From assembly GCA_043424615.1 (NCBI GenBank), contig JBHWOX010000056.1, forward strand, positions 1-41,743: a stretch of DNA of 41,743 bases, given 5' to 3'. A program made the translations under genes and the position numbers. The notes beneath the pieces were generated by a model. That model did no database searches and was not told the DNA's origin. It saw only the letters and a list, made by a program, of their open reading frames with translations. Position 1 is the first letter of the stretch. The number at the start of each line of letters is the position of its first letter. Positions 8,482 to 16,298 of the stretch are shown here, one piece after another. Source of the stretch: JAUNQW01 sp043424615. Its GTDB lineage: Bacteria > Bacillota > Bacilli > Lactobacillales > Carnobacteriaceae_A.

Positions 8482-8939
8482 TAGTCTTCCTCCTTATGAT
8501 GACATGAAACACAACGACATTGGCCAGGGATACAATTGCAGGCGACCAGCTTGGGCGCTTGCTCTTTCTTTTTAGCTAAAAGCTTTTCCAAGTCTTCAAT
8601 ATCTGCCTGGCTGATTTCCGTATCTTCAATCAATTCTTTAATATAGTGACCACGTTTTTGCTGGCAAATCTTATCAAAAACGTGCTTAATTTTAGATTGG
8701 GTACAGGCTTCTTCAGCTACAGCGGGGCTGTAAATATAGGCCCGACCCTGCCGTTTGGCTTGCAATAAATTCTTATTTTTTAGTCGGCTGATGAGTGTTT
8801 TGGTGGTTGCCGGCTTCCAATTCATTTGATCATTTAAAATGTTTTGAATATCTTGGCTGCTGGTCTGACCTTGAGCCCAAACCACTCGCATCACTTGCCA
8901 TTCAGCTTCAGTAATATCGAATAATTTTTCTTCAGCCAT
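8481..8939 (-). CDS. copY: CopY copper-responsive repressor
   Basis: BlaI/MecI/CopY-family winged-helix repressor, 152 aa. The N-terminal DNA-binding domain includes SSQDIQNIL and TTKTLISRLKNKNLL. The C-terminus carries the CopY metal site CxCx4CxC (C134, C136, C141, C143) plus an additional Cys146 and two His. In the studied family member, Zn-bound CopY holds the operator and Cu(I) displaces zinc to release it. Two cop boxes lie directly upstream of this gene, so it controls itself and copA. The ATG at 8939 follows AAGGAGGTG. The first gene of the copper operon. Confidence 0.95.
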   Translation of the reverse strand: MAEEKLFDITEAEWQVMRVVWAQGQTSSQDIQNILNDQMNWKPATTKTLISRLKNKNLLQAKRQGRAYIYSPAVAEEACTQSKIKHVFDKICQQKRGHYIKELIEDTEISQADIEDLEKLLAKKKEQAPKLVACNCIPGQCRCVSCHHKEED

Positions 8940-8955
8940 CTGGCACCTCCTTCGA

Positions 8956-9006
8956 TTACATTTGTAATTACATTTTTAGTTTACGTCTGTAAACGATCCT
9001 TGTCAA
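8956..9006 (-). promoter_or_regulatory. copYA promoter with two cop boxes
   Basis: TTGACA (9001-9006) and TAAACT (8978-8983) are 17 bases apart. A cop box TACGTCTGTA (8982-8991) overlaps the spacer and -10. A second, consensus-perfect box TACATTTGTA (8957-8966) lies around the transcript start, before the copY ribosome site. This two-box layout matches CopY-regulated operons (consensus TACAnnTGTA). Confidence 0.88.
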
Positions 9007-9077
9007 GTCTTGGGATTTTTTATTTTTTACTATAAAAAGGGTATAATAAATAAGAGATTTTTTATGGGGAGGAAATT

Positions 9078-10586
9078 ATGACCTATTCCATTCAATTAAC
9101 AGCTATTATCGACCTGTTACAGCAAGAAAATTTATTGAAAGAAGTTGTCGTTGAGGACCAATGGATCTATCAGCTCGACCCCGCTTCCGAAAAGAATACT
9201 ACCCTCAGCTCTATCCACTACCACTCTCAAGCTTGCCGAAGTGGAAGCCTGTTCATCTGTAAGGGACAGGCTTTTAAGCCAGCCTATTTGGATGATGCCC
9301 TGCAAAGAGGTGCCTCTGCTTATATGGCCGAAGAACTCTATCCGGTAGAGGGATGCACAGCAATTGTCGTGACCGATATTCGCAAAGCCATGGCCTTAAC
9401 TGCCCAAGCTTTTTATGCTTATCCTGACCAGCACTTAAAACTGGCCGGTGTCACCGCGACTAAAGGGAAAACTACGACGACCTACTTTATGAAGGACATC
9501 CTCAATGCTGCCTATCCTGGTCAAGTGGGCTTCATTTCGGGTCAAGAATACAGTCTTGACGGCAGCCATTTCCATGCGTCCCAGCTCTCCACCCCGGAAT
9601 CCTTGGACCTTTATGGCATGTTAGCCCAAGCTCGAGACCATGGTTTAACCCACATGGCTCTTGAAATTTCTTCCCAGGCTTATAAATTAGACCGCCTGTA
9701 TGGCCTCCATTTAGATCTTGGTCTCTTTTTAAATATTAGCCCCGACCATGTCAGCCCAGACGAACATCCGTCAATGGAAGATTATTTCTGGTGCAAACGA
9801 CATATCCTCCGCCAAGCTGACCATGTCATCTTGTCAGATGAACTCGACCATCTCGATTTTTTATATGATGAAGCCCAGGCCTCTGCTCAAACTGTGACTG
9901 TCTATGGGAGCGATGAATCTTCCTCTTCCATTTCCTACCAGCCCCTATCTGCCCAAGCTTTTGAGTTAAGAGGAAGCGAAACTATGGACGCTTCTTATCA
10001 TTTAGCCGTCGGTGGCCGCTTTAATATTGCCAATGCGACGGCGGCTATCTTGGCCTGCTCTCATTTGGGAGTGGATATAGCTGCTGCCCAAGAAGGTCTT
10101 GCTCAAAGTCGCATTCCAGGCCGGATGGAAGAATATACTCTTCCCCATGCTGGCCGGGTGATCATTGATTTTGCTCACAATTACGCCAGTTTAAAGGCTG
10201 TCTTAGACTATGCTAAACAAACCTATCCTGATCTGAAGCGAACCGTCGTCGTCGGTAGCCAAAGCCACCGTAGCCGCCTCCGCTGGACGGGCATTGCTAA
10301 GGCACTGTCACAAGGAGCTGACCAAGTTTACCTCACTGCAGACGATCCAGGCGAGATGGAAGTCGCTGATATCTCACAAGCCATAGCCGAAGAAATCAGT
10401 AGAGACATGACGATCCATCTCATTGATGACCGAGAAGAAGCCGTCCGAACGGCCCTGGAAAATAGCCAAAAGGATGAAATCATCATTCTGGCCGGAAAAG
10501 GCACAGAAACAAGCCAACGAGTCAAAGGTCAAGATCTTCCTTATATAGGAGATTATCAGATTCTTAAAGAATATTTAGTCCAGTAA
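9078..10586 (+). CDS. murE: UDP-N-acetylmuramyl-tripeptide synthetase (MurE family)
   Basis: Adds the third amino acid of the peptidoglycan stem peptide to UDP-MurNAc-L-Ala-D-Glu in the cytoplasm. The 502-aa Mur-ligase plan is clear: N-terminal UMP-binding domain; ATP site GVTATKGKTTTTY (K131), which resembles Gram-positive lysine enzymes; the carbamylated-lysine position near K240; IDFAHNYAS; and ILAGKGTET. Where mDAP enzymes have DNPR, this one has D422-D423-P-G, close to the lysine-type D(D/N)P(N/A), so L-lysine is the likely substrate. The gene is alone, away from a dcw cluster. The ATG at 9078 follows GGGGAGGAA, and TATAAT at 9042-9047 is a plausible -10. A second MurE elsewhere in the genome is possible. 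Confidence 0.85.
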   Translation: MTYSIQLTAIIDLLQQENLLKEVVVEDQWIYQLDPASEKNTTLSSIHYHSQACRSGSLFICKGQAFKPAYLDDALQRGASAYMAEELYPVEGCTAIVVTDIRKAMALTAQAFYAYPDQHLKLAGVTATKGKTTTTYFMKDILNAAYPGQVGFISGQEYSLDGSHFHASQLSTPESLDLYGMLAQARDHGLTHMALEISSQAYKLDRLYGLHLDLGLFLNISPDHVSPDEHPSMEDYFWCKRHILRQADHVILSDELDHLDFLYDEAQASAQTVTVYGSDESSSSISYQPLSAQAFELRGSETMDASYHLAVGGRFNIANATAAILACSHLGVDIAAAQEGLAQSRIPGRMEEYTLPHAGRVIIDFAHNYASLKAVLDYAKQTYPDLKRTVVVGSQSHRSRLRWTGIAKALSQGADQVYLTADDPGEMEVADISQAIAEEISRDMTIHLIDDREEAVRTALENSQKDEIIILAGKGTETSQRVKGQDLPYIGDYQILKEYLVQ

Positions 10587-10688
10587 AAAAGCTTGCAAGC
10601 GTAAAAACCCACTTCATCAATCTTTTCGTGTTAGAATAAAATCATTATTAAAAATTTGAAGACAGAACAGAAAGGATGATTTTTTTTA

Positions 10689-11219
10689 ATGAACACTAGG
10701 AATCGCGGAATTGATTGGGGATCTCTCATCTTAGGGGCCTTATTTCTGATTGGTGCTTTTTACGCTTTTATGAATCCCGCAGCAACCATCCAAACCGTTT
10801 CTACTTTTTTCTCCATCATGATTATCTTGTACGGAATCGTTGAAATTATTTCCTTCTTCCGTTTGAGACAGTTGGAAAACAGTGGACCATTAATTTGGTT
10901 TGATTTGATTGCAGGCATCTTCGGAGTGATTGTCGGAATCTACCTCTTCCTCAATCCTGCTATGGCCACCTCTATTATGACCGTTTTGTTCGCCGTCTGG
11001 TTCTTATTCATTTTCATCCGAGGGCTCTTCGTCCTTCCTCTGGTCAGACAGATCAGTACCGTATTATTCTGGGTGAGCTTAGCCATTAATATTTTAGGAG
11101 TTATCCTAGGTCTCCTGCTCATCGTTAACCCTCTGTCCGCCCTCTTAACCCTTAGTCAAATGATTGCTTTAGGCTTGCTCTTTGGAGGGTTCACACTCCT
11201 CATCAATGCCTTTGTTTAA
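10689..11219 (+). CDS. DUF308/HdeD-family membrane protein
   Basis: A 176-aa protein made almost wholly of hydrophobic helices (about six), with the repeated pattern of a helix ending in a short NP turn (MNPAA, LNPAM, VNPLS) typical of DUF308/HdeD proteins. HdeD is linked to acid resistance in E. coli, but the function in Gram-positive bacteria is not settled. The start ATG at 10689 is behind AAAGGATGA. It lies about 100 bases after murE on the same strand with no strong terminator between, so co-transcription is possible. It ends at a shared bidirectional terminator. Confidence 0.85.
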   Translation: MNTRNRGIDWGSLILGALFLIGAFYAFMNPAATIQTVSTFFSIMIILYGIVEIISFFRLRQLENSGPLIWFDLIAGIFGVIVGIYLFLNPAMATSIMTVLFAVWFLFIFIRGLFVLPLVRQISTVLFWVSLAINILGVILGLLLIVNPLSALLTLSQMIALGLLFGGFTLLINAFV

Positions 11220-11221
11220 AT

Positions 11222-11262
11222 AAAAAATCTCCCCATGAATAAAGATCATGGGGAGATTTTTT
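11222..11262. terminator. Bidirectional terminator between converging genes
   Basis: A perfect 17-bp stem (AAAAAATCTCCCCATGA / TCATGGGGAGATTTTTT) with a 7-base loop, an A-run on one side and a T-run on the other. It serves both the DUF308 gene and the converging guanylate-kinase-like gene. Confidence 0.93.
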
Positions 11263-11264
11263 GC

Positions 11265-11810
11265 TTAAAGATGGCGGATAAAAGTCATAATCTGCTGGAC
11301 TGTCTGGTCAAGTTCTTTATTTTCGAGAATCAGATCCACTTGTTCGGGGCTGACTTCTTCCCGACTTTGGCGGCGGAAATTTAGCCGTTCTTGGATGGCC
11401 AGCTCATCGTCGCCTCGCTCTTTCATCCGTTCGACCATGTCTTCTTCACTAATCTCAAAATAAATCACCAGGGTCTGGTCAGGATAGAGCTCCTTCATGG
11501 CTTGGGCCCCATTTTGATCCATAGCTAGCTGGACGGCTGGATATTGGTCTAGAGCGCGTTGAATTTCTTCTTGGGTGAAACCATAATGATAGCCATTGTA
11601 AACGGTTTTTTCTACAAAAGCGATGGTGGGAATATCTTTTTCTTCAATAAAATAATAATCACGGCCTTCTTTTTCATCGGGCCGGGGAGGTCGACTGGTC
11701 GTCGTCACTAATTTTTTTATGCCGTAGTCTTCTTCTAAAGCCTTGCCTACCGTTGTTTTACCACACCCACTTGGCCCTACTAAAACTAAAATATATGGCT
11801 GGTCCATCAT
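11265..11810 (-). CDS. Guanylate-kinase-like P-loop protein
   Basis: Kinase of the guanylate kinase fold, 181 aa, slightly shorter than typical Gmk (about 205). The P-loop GPSGCGKTT is at residues 11-19. The GMP-binding segment TTTSRPPRP...EGRDYYF follows, and a lid-like ERMKERGDDE leads to LNFRRQSREE. It may make GDP from GMP. However, it is monocistronic and not in the usual gmk-rpoZ-priA setting, so it could be a paralogue with another role. Two ATGs in tandem (11810, 11807) follow GAGGATGTGG. Family call firm, substrate uncertain. Confidence 0.8.
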   Translation of the reverse strand: MMDQPYILVLVGPSGCGKTTVGKALEEDYGIKKLVTTTSRPPRPDEKEGRDYYFIEEKDIPTIAFVEKTVYNGYHYGFTQEEIQRALDQYPAVQLAMDQNGAQAMKELYPDQTLVIYFEISEEDMVERMKERGDDELAIQERLNFRRQSREEVSPEQVDLILENKELDQTVQQIMTFIRHL

Positions 11811-11866
11811 CCCACATCCTCATCTTCCTTTTGATTTATCTTACCATAGACCAACAACTGCCATTG

Positions 11867-11897
11867 AAAAAAACGCTCCCAGCAGGAAGCGTTTTTA
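11867..11897 (-). terminator. Terminator after the first transporter gene
   Basis: AAAACGCTTCC / GGGAGCGTTTT stem with a TGCT loop and a T-run on the minus strand, just past the stop of the transporter gene. Confidence 0.85.
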
Positions 11898-11904
11898 AAT
11901 GGAG

Positions 11905-13359
11905 TTAATATTGCAATTTGGACTCATAGTAATTCAATATCTTGGTTAAAGTAAAGGTCAAGATAAAATAGAGAATCATGGAAATAAAGAGCGGTAATAT
12001 CCCTTTATAGGACTGGGTTTGGACAATATTAGTCTGGAAGGTCAGCTCTGCAACCCCAATGGTTGAAATAATGGAAGACTCTTTAATAATCGTCACAAAT
12101 TCATTTCCTAAGGCCGGCCAAATATTTCTTAACGCCTGTGGGAAGACGATATGGCGCATGCTTTGCCCATAGGAGAGCCCTAAACTTCTTGAAGCTTCGG
12201 ATTGCCCTTTAGCCACCGAATTCAGACCCGAGCGGATGATTTCGGCTACATAGGCCCCTGAATTTAAGGAAAGGGCAATAATCCCTGATAAGAGGGCTGG
12301 GATATTCACCACCATCCCTAAACCAAAGTAGATAAACATCACTTGGATTAAAAGCGGTGTTCCCCGAACGAATTCTACATAGGCACTTCCTAGAAAGGAG
12401 ATAATGCTAGAGTTGGATAAACGCATAAGGGCTAAAATCACACCCAGGATGACCCCAAACAAGACCCCAATAATGGAAATAAGAATGGTCCACTTGGTTC
12501 CACTCCAAAAGTATGGCCAGTATTGGCTTAGGAAAGAAGATTGGCTCGCTTCTTCATCGAATTCCACATAAGGAATCACGTCTTGCAGCCATTGGTCAAA
12601 ACTATTGTTCGCTTCGGCCTCTTCAATCACTTGATTGGTCAGTTGGATGATATCTTCTGACCCTTTAGGGAAGGCTACCGCATAACCTTCTGTTTCTCCT
12701 CCTTGGAATTGAGGATCATAGATATGAAGGTCATCCCGATTTTCCTGGTAGATGCGGGCTGTAGAATAAGTCAAGACCAGGGCTGAAATTTTTTCAGTTT
12801 GTAGGGCGATCACCAATTGGTTGATATCACTTAATAAATAAGGTTCTGCCCCCTCAATTTTTTCCAGATAATCTGCTTGCAAGGAGCCAGTTTGAGCGCC
12901 GACCGGTTCACCGGCTAAATCTTCTAAGCGACCAAACTTATCTTGATGACGTTTCAAAGTGACAATCGCCGGTTGGTCAATATAGTAGAGATCAGAAAAA
13001 TCTACACTTTTTTCACGTTCACGGGTCGGTGTCATCCCAGCGATTACCGCATCCACCGATCCTGTTTCCAAGGCTGGAAGCAAGGCATCAAAGCCCAAAT
13101 CTCGAACTTCCAGCTCTACCCCTAACTCATCAGCTATGGTCTGAGCAAAAGAGATATCCATCCCGATAATCTGGTCTGACCCATCCACTTGGGCATGAAA
13201 TTCATAGGGGGGGTAATCCGCACTCGTCCCGACCACAAAAGTTCCTTTGTCTTGGATTTGTTCGATGGTGGTTGCCGCTTGCACAGGCTGCCCACCCATC
13301 AACACGCTTGTTATGACACTCACCGCCAAAATAAGATAGGCAAATGTTTTCTTTATCAT
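11905..13359 (-). CDS. Amino-acid ABC transporter, fused binding protein and permease (1)
   Basis: One 484-aa chain combines an extracellular solute-binding domain (about 30-260, SBP_bac_3 type) with a permease domain of several helices (about 280-480). A signal sequence covers residues 1-28 (ending VQAA). The binding domain shows the family pattern: GTSADYPPYEF, MDISFAQTIADELG, DAVIAGMTPTREREKSVDFSDLYY. The permease carries the ATPase-docking EAA loop (SEASRSLGLSYGQSMRHIVFPQALRNIWP). This is the GlnP-type architecture of Lactobacillales. No ATP-binding subunit gene is nearby, so it must borrow one. Polar amino acids are the likely substrates; closeness to argGH hints at arginine or citrulline. 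It has its own promoter. Confidence 0.88.
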   Translation of the reverse strand: MIKKTFAYLILAVSVITSVLMGGQPVQAATTIEQIQDKGTFVVGTSADYPPYEFHAQVDGSDQIIGMDISFAQTIADELGVELEVRDLGFDALLPALETGSVDAVIAGMTPTREREKSVDFSDLYYIDQPAIVTLKRHQDKFGRLEDLAGEPVGAQTGSLQADYLEKIEGAEPYLLSDINQLVIALQTEKISALVLTYSTARIYQENRDDLHIYDPQFQGGETEGYAVAFPKGSEDIIQLTNQVIEEAEANNSFDQWLQDVIPYVEFDEEASQSSFLSQYWPYFWSGTKWTILISIIGVLFGVILGVILALMRLSNSSIISFLGSAYVEFVRGTPLLIQVMFIYFGLGMVVNIPALLSGIIALSLNSGAYVAEIIRSGLNSVAKGQSEASRSLGLSYGQSMRHIVFPQALRNIWPALGNEFVTIIKESSIISTIGVAELTFQTNIVQTQSYKGILPLFISMILYFILTFTLTKILNYYESKLQY

Positions 13360-13395
13360 TTCACTTTCCTCATTCCTAAAAAGTAATGCACTGTG

Positions 13396-13424
13396 AGTAT
13401 ACAGTTTTACGTTTATTTATTCAA
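13396..13424 (-). promoter_or_regulatory. Promoter of the first transporter gene
   Basis: TTGAAT (13419-13424) and TATACT (13396-13401) with a 17-base spacer, about 37 bases upstream of the start codon. The -35 region reads TTGAATAAATAAA, a weak half-match to an arginine-repressor box. Confidence 0.7.
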
Positions 13425-13539
13425 GAAGAGTTCAAAGGAATTATTAATAAATAATGGTCTGCCAAGGCTTTTTTATTAAATCGCTACAATTTGGTGTTTT
13501 CGTTATAAATGATCCCTTTGTCTTCGTACACTCATTTTA

Positions 13540-13571
13540 AAAATGAAAACTCTCCCCGTTGAGAGGGGAGA
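13540..13571 (-). terminator. argG terminator
   Basis: Stem TCTCCCC / GGGGAGA with a seven-base loop, then GTTTTCATTTTT on the minus strand, 20 bases past the argG stop. It ends the transporter-argH-argG unit. Confidence 0.8.
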
Positions 13572-13591
13572 AAATTTAGAAATTTAATGCT

Positions 13592-14830
13592 TTATGAGTC
13601 TTTGCTTTCTTCTTCCCATTGCTGTTCAGCAATGACCCGTTGACTTTGCCCTAAACCAAATAGCTTAATGAAACCTTCAGCATCGTTTTGTTTGTAGATA
13701 TCATCTTCATCAAAGGAAGCTAATTCTTCATTATACAAGCTGTATGGGCTGGTCACACTGACATCGATGATGTTGCCCTTGTAAAGTTCCATCTCCACTG
13801 TTCCAGTCACATTTTCTTGGGTATAGTCCACGAAAGCTTGAAGGGCTTTTCTCAAAGGTGAATACCATAAACCATTGTAGACCAATTCAGCGTATTTGAT
13901 AGCAACATGAGATTTAAAATGATAGCTGTCGCGGTCTACTGTTATTTCTTCTAATTTATTATGGGCATGGTACAGAATTTCTCCACCCGGTGTTTCATAG
14001 ACTCCACGTGATTTCATTCCCACCAAGCGGTTTTCAACTATATCTAACAAGCCGATAGCATTTTCTCCGCCCACTTGATTTAATTTTTCCATCAGTGGGA
14101 TAGGGTCTAATTTCTCTCCATCCACTGCCACTGGCATCCCTTTTTCAAATGAAACAGATAGGGAGGTCGGCTGATCTGGGGCTTTTTCAGGACTGACGCT
14201 AATGGATAGGAGTTGGTCATAGTTAGGTTTTTGAGTCGGATCTTCCAAATCTAAGCCCTCATGAGAAATATGGAAGAGGTTTTCATCTTCAGAATAACCT
14301 TCTTCTCGTGAGAAAGTTAAGGGAATGCCGCGTTTTTCAGCATAATCATATTCATCGTCACGCGATTTCAAGTCCCACTCACGCCAAGGAGCGATAATCG
14401 TAATATGAGGATCAAATTCACGAATGCCCAATTCAAAACGAACTTGGTCATTTCCCTTGCCAGTACAGCCATGAGCGATGGCATCACAGCCCTCTTGGTG
14501 GGCAATTTCAACCATGCGTTTTGACATCAAGGGACGGGCATAAGCAGTTCCCATCAGATAGCGGTTATCATATTTCGCGTTGGCTTTGACCGCTTGAAAG
14601 GCAAAATCGGTTAAAAATTCCTCTCTCAAATCTTCTACATAAAGTTTACTGGCACCAGATTTAAGGGCTTTTTCTTCTAAAGCATCGAAATCTTCATTTT
14701 GTCCGACATTGGCCGTCATGGCAACAATTTCGGGCTGGTCATAATTTTCTAATAACCACGAAACAATCACCGACGTATCTAATCCACCAGAATAAGCAAC
14801 TAAAATTTTATTGACAGTGTTTTGAGTCAT
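13592..14830 (-). CDS. argG: Argininosuccinate synthase
   Basis: Joins citrulline and aspartate using ATP to give argininosuccinate. The ATP-pyrophosphatase loop AYSGGLDTS lies at residues 12-20, and later family segments include GCTGKGNDQVRFE and YGIPL-like KRGIPLTFSREEGYSEDENLFHIS. The reading frame is open 18 codons further upstream. GGAGG 8 bases before the ATG at 14830 sets the start, giving 412 aa, normal for ArgG. The gene follows argH with a 46-base gap, the reverse of the common argG-argH order. No other arginine biosynthesis gene is visible, which suggests citrulline recycling rather than full synthesis. Confidence 0.95.
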   Translation of the reverse strand: MTQNTVNKILVAYSGGLDTSVIVSWLLENYDQPEIVAMTANVGQNEDFDALEEKALKSGASKLYVEDLREEFLTDFAFQAVKANAKYDNRYLMGTAYARPLMSKRMVEIAHQEGCDAIAHGCTGKGNDQVRFELGIREFDPHITIIAPWREWDLKSRDDEYDYAEKRGIPLTFSREEGYSEDENLFHISHEGLDLEDPTQKPNYDQLLSISVSPEKAPDQPTSLSVSFEKGMPVAVDGEKLDPIPLMEKLNQVGGENAIGLLDIVENRLVGMKSRGVYETPGGEILYHAHNKLEEITVDRDSYHFKSHVAIKYAELVYNGLWYSPLRKALQAFVDYTQENVTGTVEMELYKGNIIDVSVTSPYSLYNEELASFDEDDIYKQNDAEGFIKLFGLGQSQRVIAEQQWEEESKDS

Positions 14831-14876
14831 GTTTGAGTCCTCCTGTTTATTCATCTTCACTATTGATCGCCCTTCC

Positions 14877-16253
14877 TTAGGCATGAAATTGATTTTCCAT
14901 CCAGCTGATGTGTTCCTCTACCTTTTGAGGGGCAGGACCTCCATCCACTTTACGATTAAAGGTCACATATTCCAAGTCGATATAGTCGTATATGTCACTT
15001 TCAAAATCGGCATGGAACTCTTGGTACACACTTAAATCCAGGTTTTCAAGCACTTGGTCATGTTCCAAGCAGTATTGGATCAAATCTCCTGTGACACGAT
15101 AAGCATCACGGAATGGAACCCCTTTAGCTGTTAAGTAATCCGCACAGTCTGTCGCATTAATAAAACCTTGACCACAGGCTTGGTACATGCGGTCTTCATG
15201 GACAATGGTTTCTTCTAACATGGACGGGATGAGGGCCATCATTTGCTGCATTTGATCAATACTATCAAAGAGCAGCTCTTTTTCTTCTTGCATATCCTTA
15301 TCATAAGCCAAAGGCAGACCCTTCATGACGGTCAATATGGCCATCAGATTCCCGTAGACTCGACCCGCCTTCCCTCTCAAAAGCTCATGCATATCGGCGT
15401 TTTTCTTTTGAGGCATAATGCTGGAGCCCGTTGAAAAGGTATCTGCCAATGAAATGAATTGGAATTCTTGGCTAGACCATAAAATTGTTTCTTCAGCATA
15501 ACGACTCAAGTGCATGCTTAAAATGGATAAGGCCCCTGCTAATTCAATGCTGTAATCTCGGTCTGATACCGCATCCAAAGAATTATGGGCAAAGTCGGTA
15601 AAGCCTAAAGTATCTGTGGTTTGCTGGCGGTCAATGGGGAAAGTTGACGTGGCTAAGGCTCCTGCGCCTAAAGGATTAGTGGCCAAGATTCGTTTTTTGA
15701 CATCTTCAATCCGTCCCCAATCACGATAAAGCATTTCAGCATAAGCCATAAGATAATGGGCATAAGTGATGGGTTGGGCTCTTTGCAAATGGGTATAGCC
15801 CGGCATGATGGTCGTCAAGTGTAATTTAGCCTTATCACAAAAAGCTTGGATGGCTTCCTGGATAAGTTCCATGAGCTGAGTGCAAGCCTCTTTAGCATAA
15901 ATTTTTAAGTCTACCGCTACCTGGTCATTTCGGCTACGGCCGGTGTGAATTTTTTTACCAATATCTCCTAAACGGCGGGTTAATTCAGCTTCTGTAAAAC
16001 TATGGATATCCTCTTCGTCCATATCAATCTCTAATTGCCCTTTTTCATAATCTGCCCAAATTTTTTCCAATTCCTCTGCCAGAGCCTGAGCTTCTTCCTG
16101 GGGAATAATGCCTTGCTGGCCCAGCATTTTCACATGGGCTAGGCTTCCTTCAATATCCGCAGCAAACAGACGCTGGTCGATCTGAATCGACTGGTTAAAC
16201 GAATAGGCTAAGTCAGACAGCTGACCATGATAGTTATTTGACCAAATTGCCAT
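14877..16253 (-). CDS. argH: Argininosuccinate lyase
   Basis: Splits argininosuccinate into arginine and fumarate. The fumarase/aspartase superfamily signature GSSIMPQKKNAD is present near residue 280, with TGRSRNDQVA near 105 and the HLQRAQPI segment near 160. Length 458 aa, standard. The ATG at 16253 has AAAAGGAGAA upstream. It lies 45 bases after the second fused amino-acid transporter, so transporter, argH and argG probably share one transcript and form an uptake-and-conversion unit. Confidence 0.96.
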   Translation of the reverse strand: MAIWSNNYHGQLSDLAYSFNQSIQIDQRLFAADIEGSLAHVKMLGQQGIIPQEEAQALAEELEKIWADYEKGQLEIDMDEEDIHSFTEAELTRRLGDIGKKIHTGRSRNDQVAVDLKIYAKEACTQLMELIQEAIQAFCDKAKLHLTTIMPGYTHLQRAQPITYAHYLMAYAEMLYRDWGRIEDVKKRILATNPLGAGALATSTFPIDRQQTTDTLGFTDFAHNSLDAVSDRDYSIELAGALSILSMHLSRYAEETILWSSQEFQFISLADTFSTGSSIMPQKKNADMHELLRGKAGRVYGNLMAILTVMKGLPLAYDKDMQEEKELLFDSIDQMQQMMALIPSMLEETIVHEDRMYQACGQGFINATDCADYLTAKGVPFRDAYRVTGDLIQYCLEHDQVLENLDLSVYQEFHADFESDIYDYIDLEYVTFNRKVDGGPAPQKVEEHISWMENQFHA

Positions 16254-16298
16254 GATAATTCTCCTTTTTATATATGCATACGGCGATTTTCAAATGGA

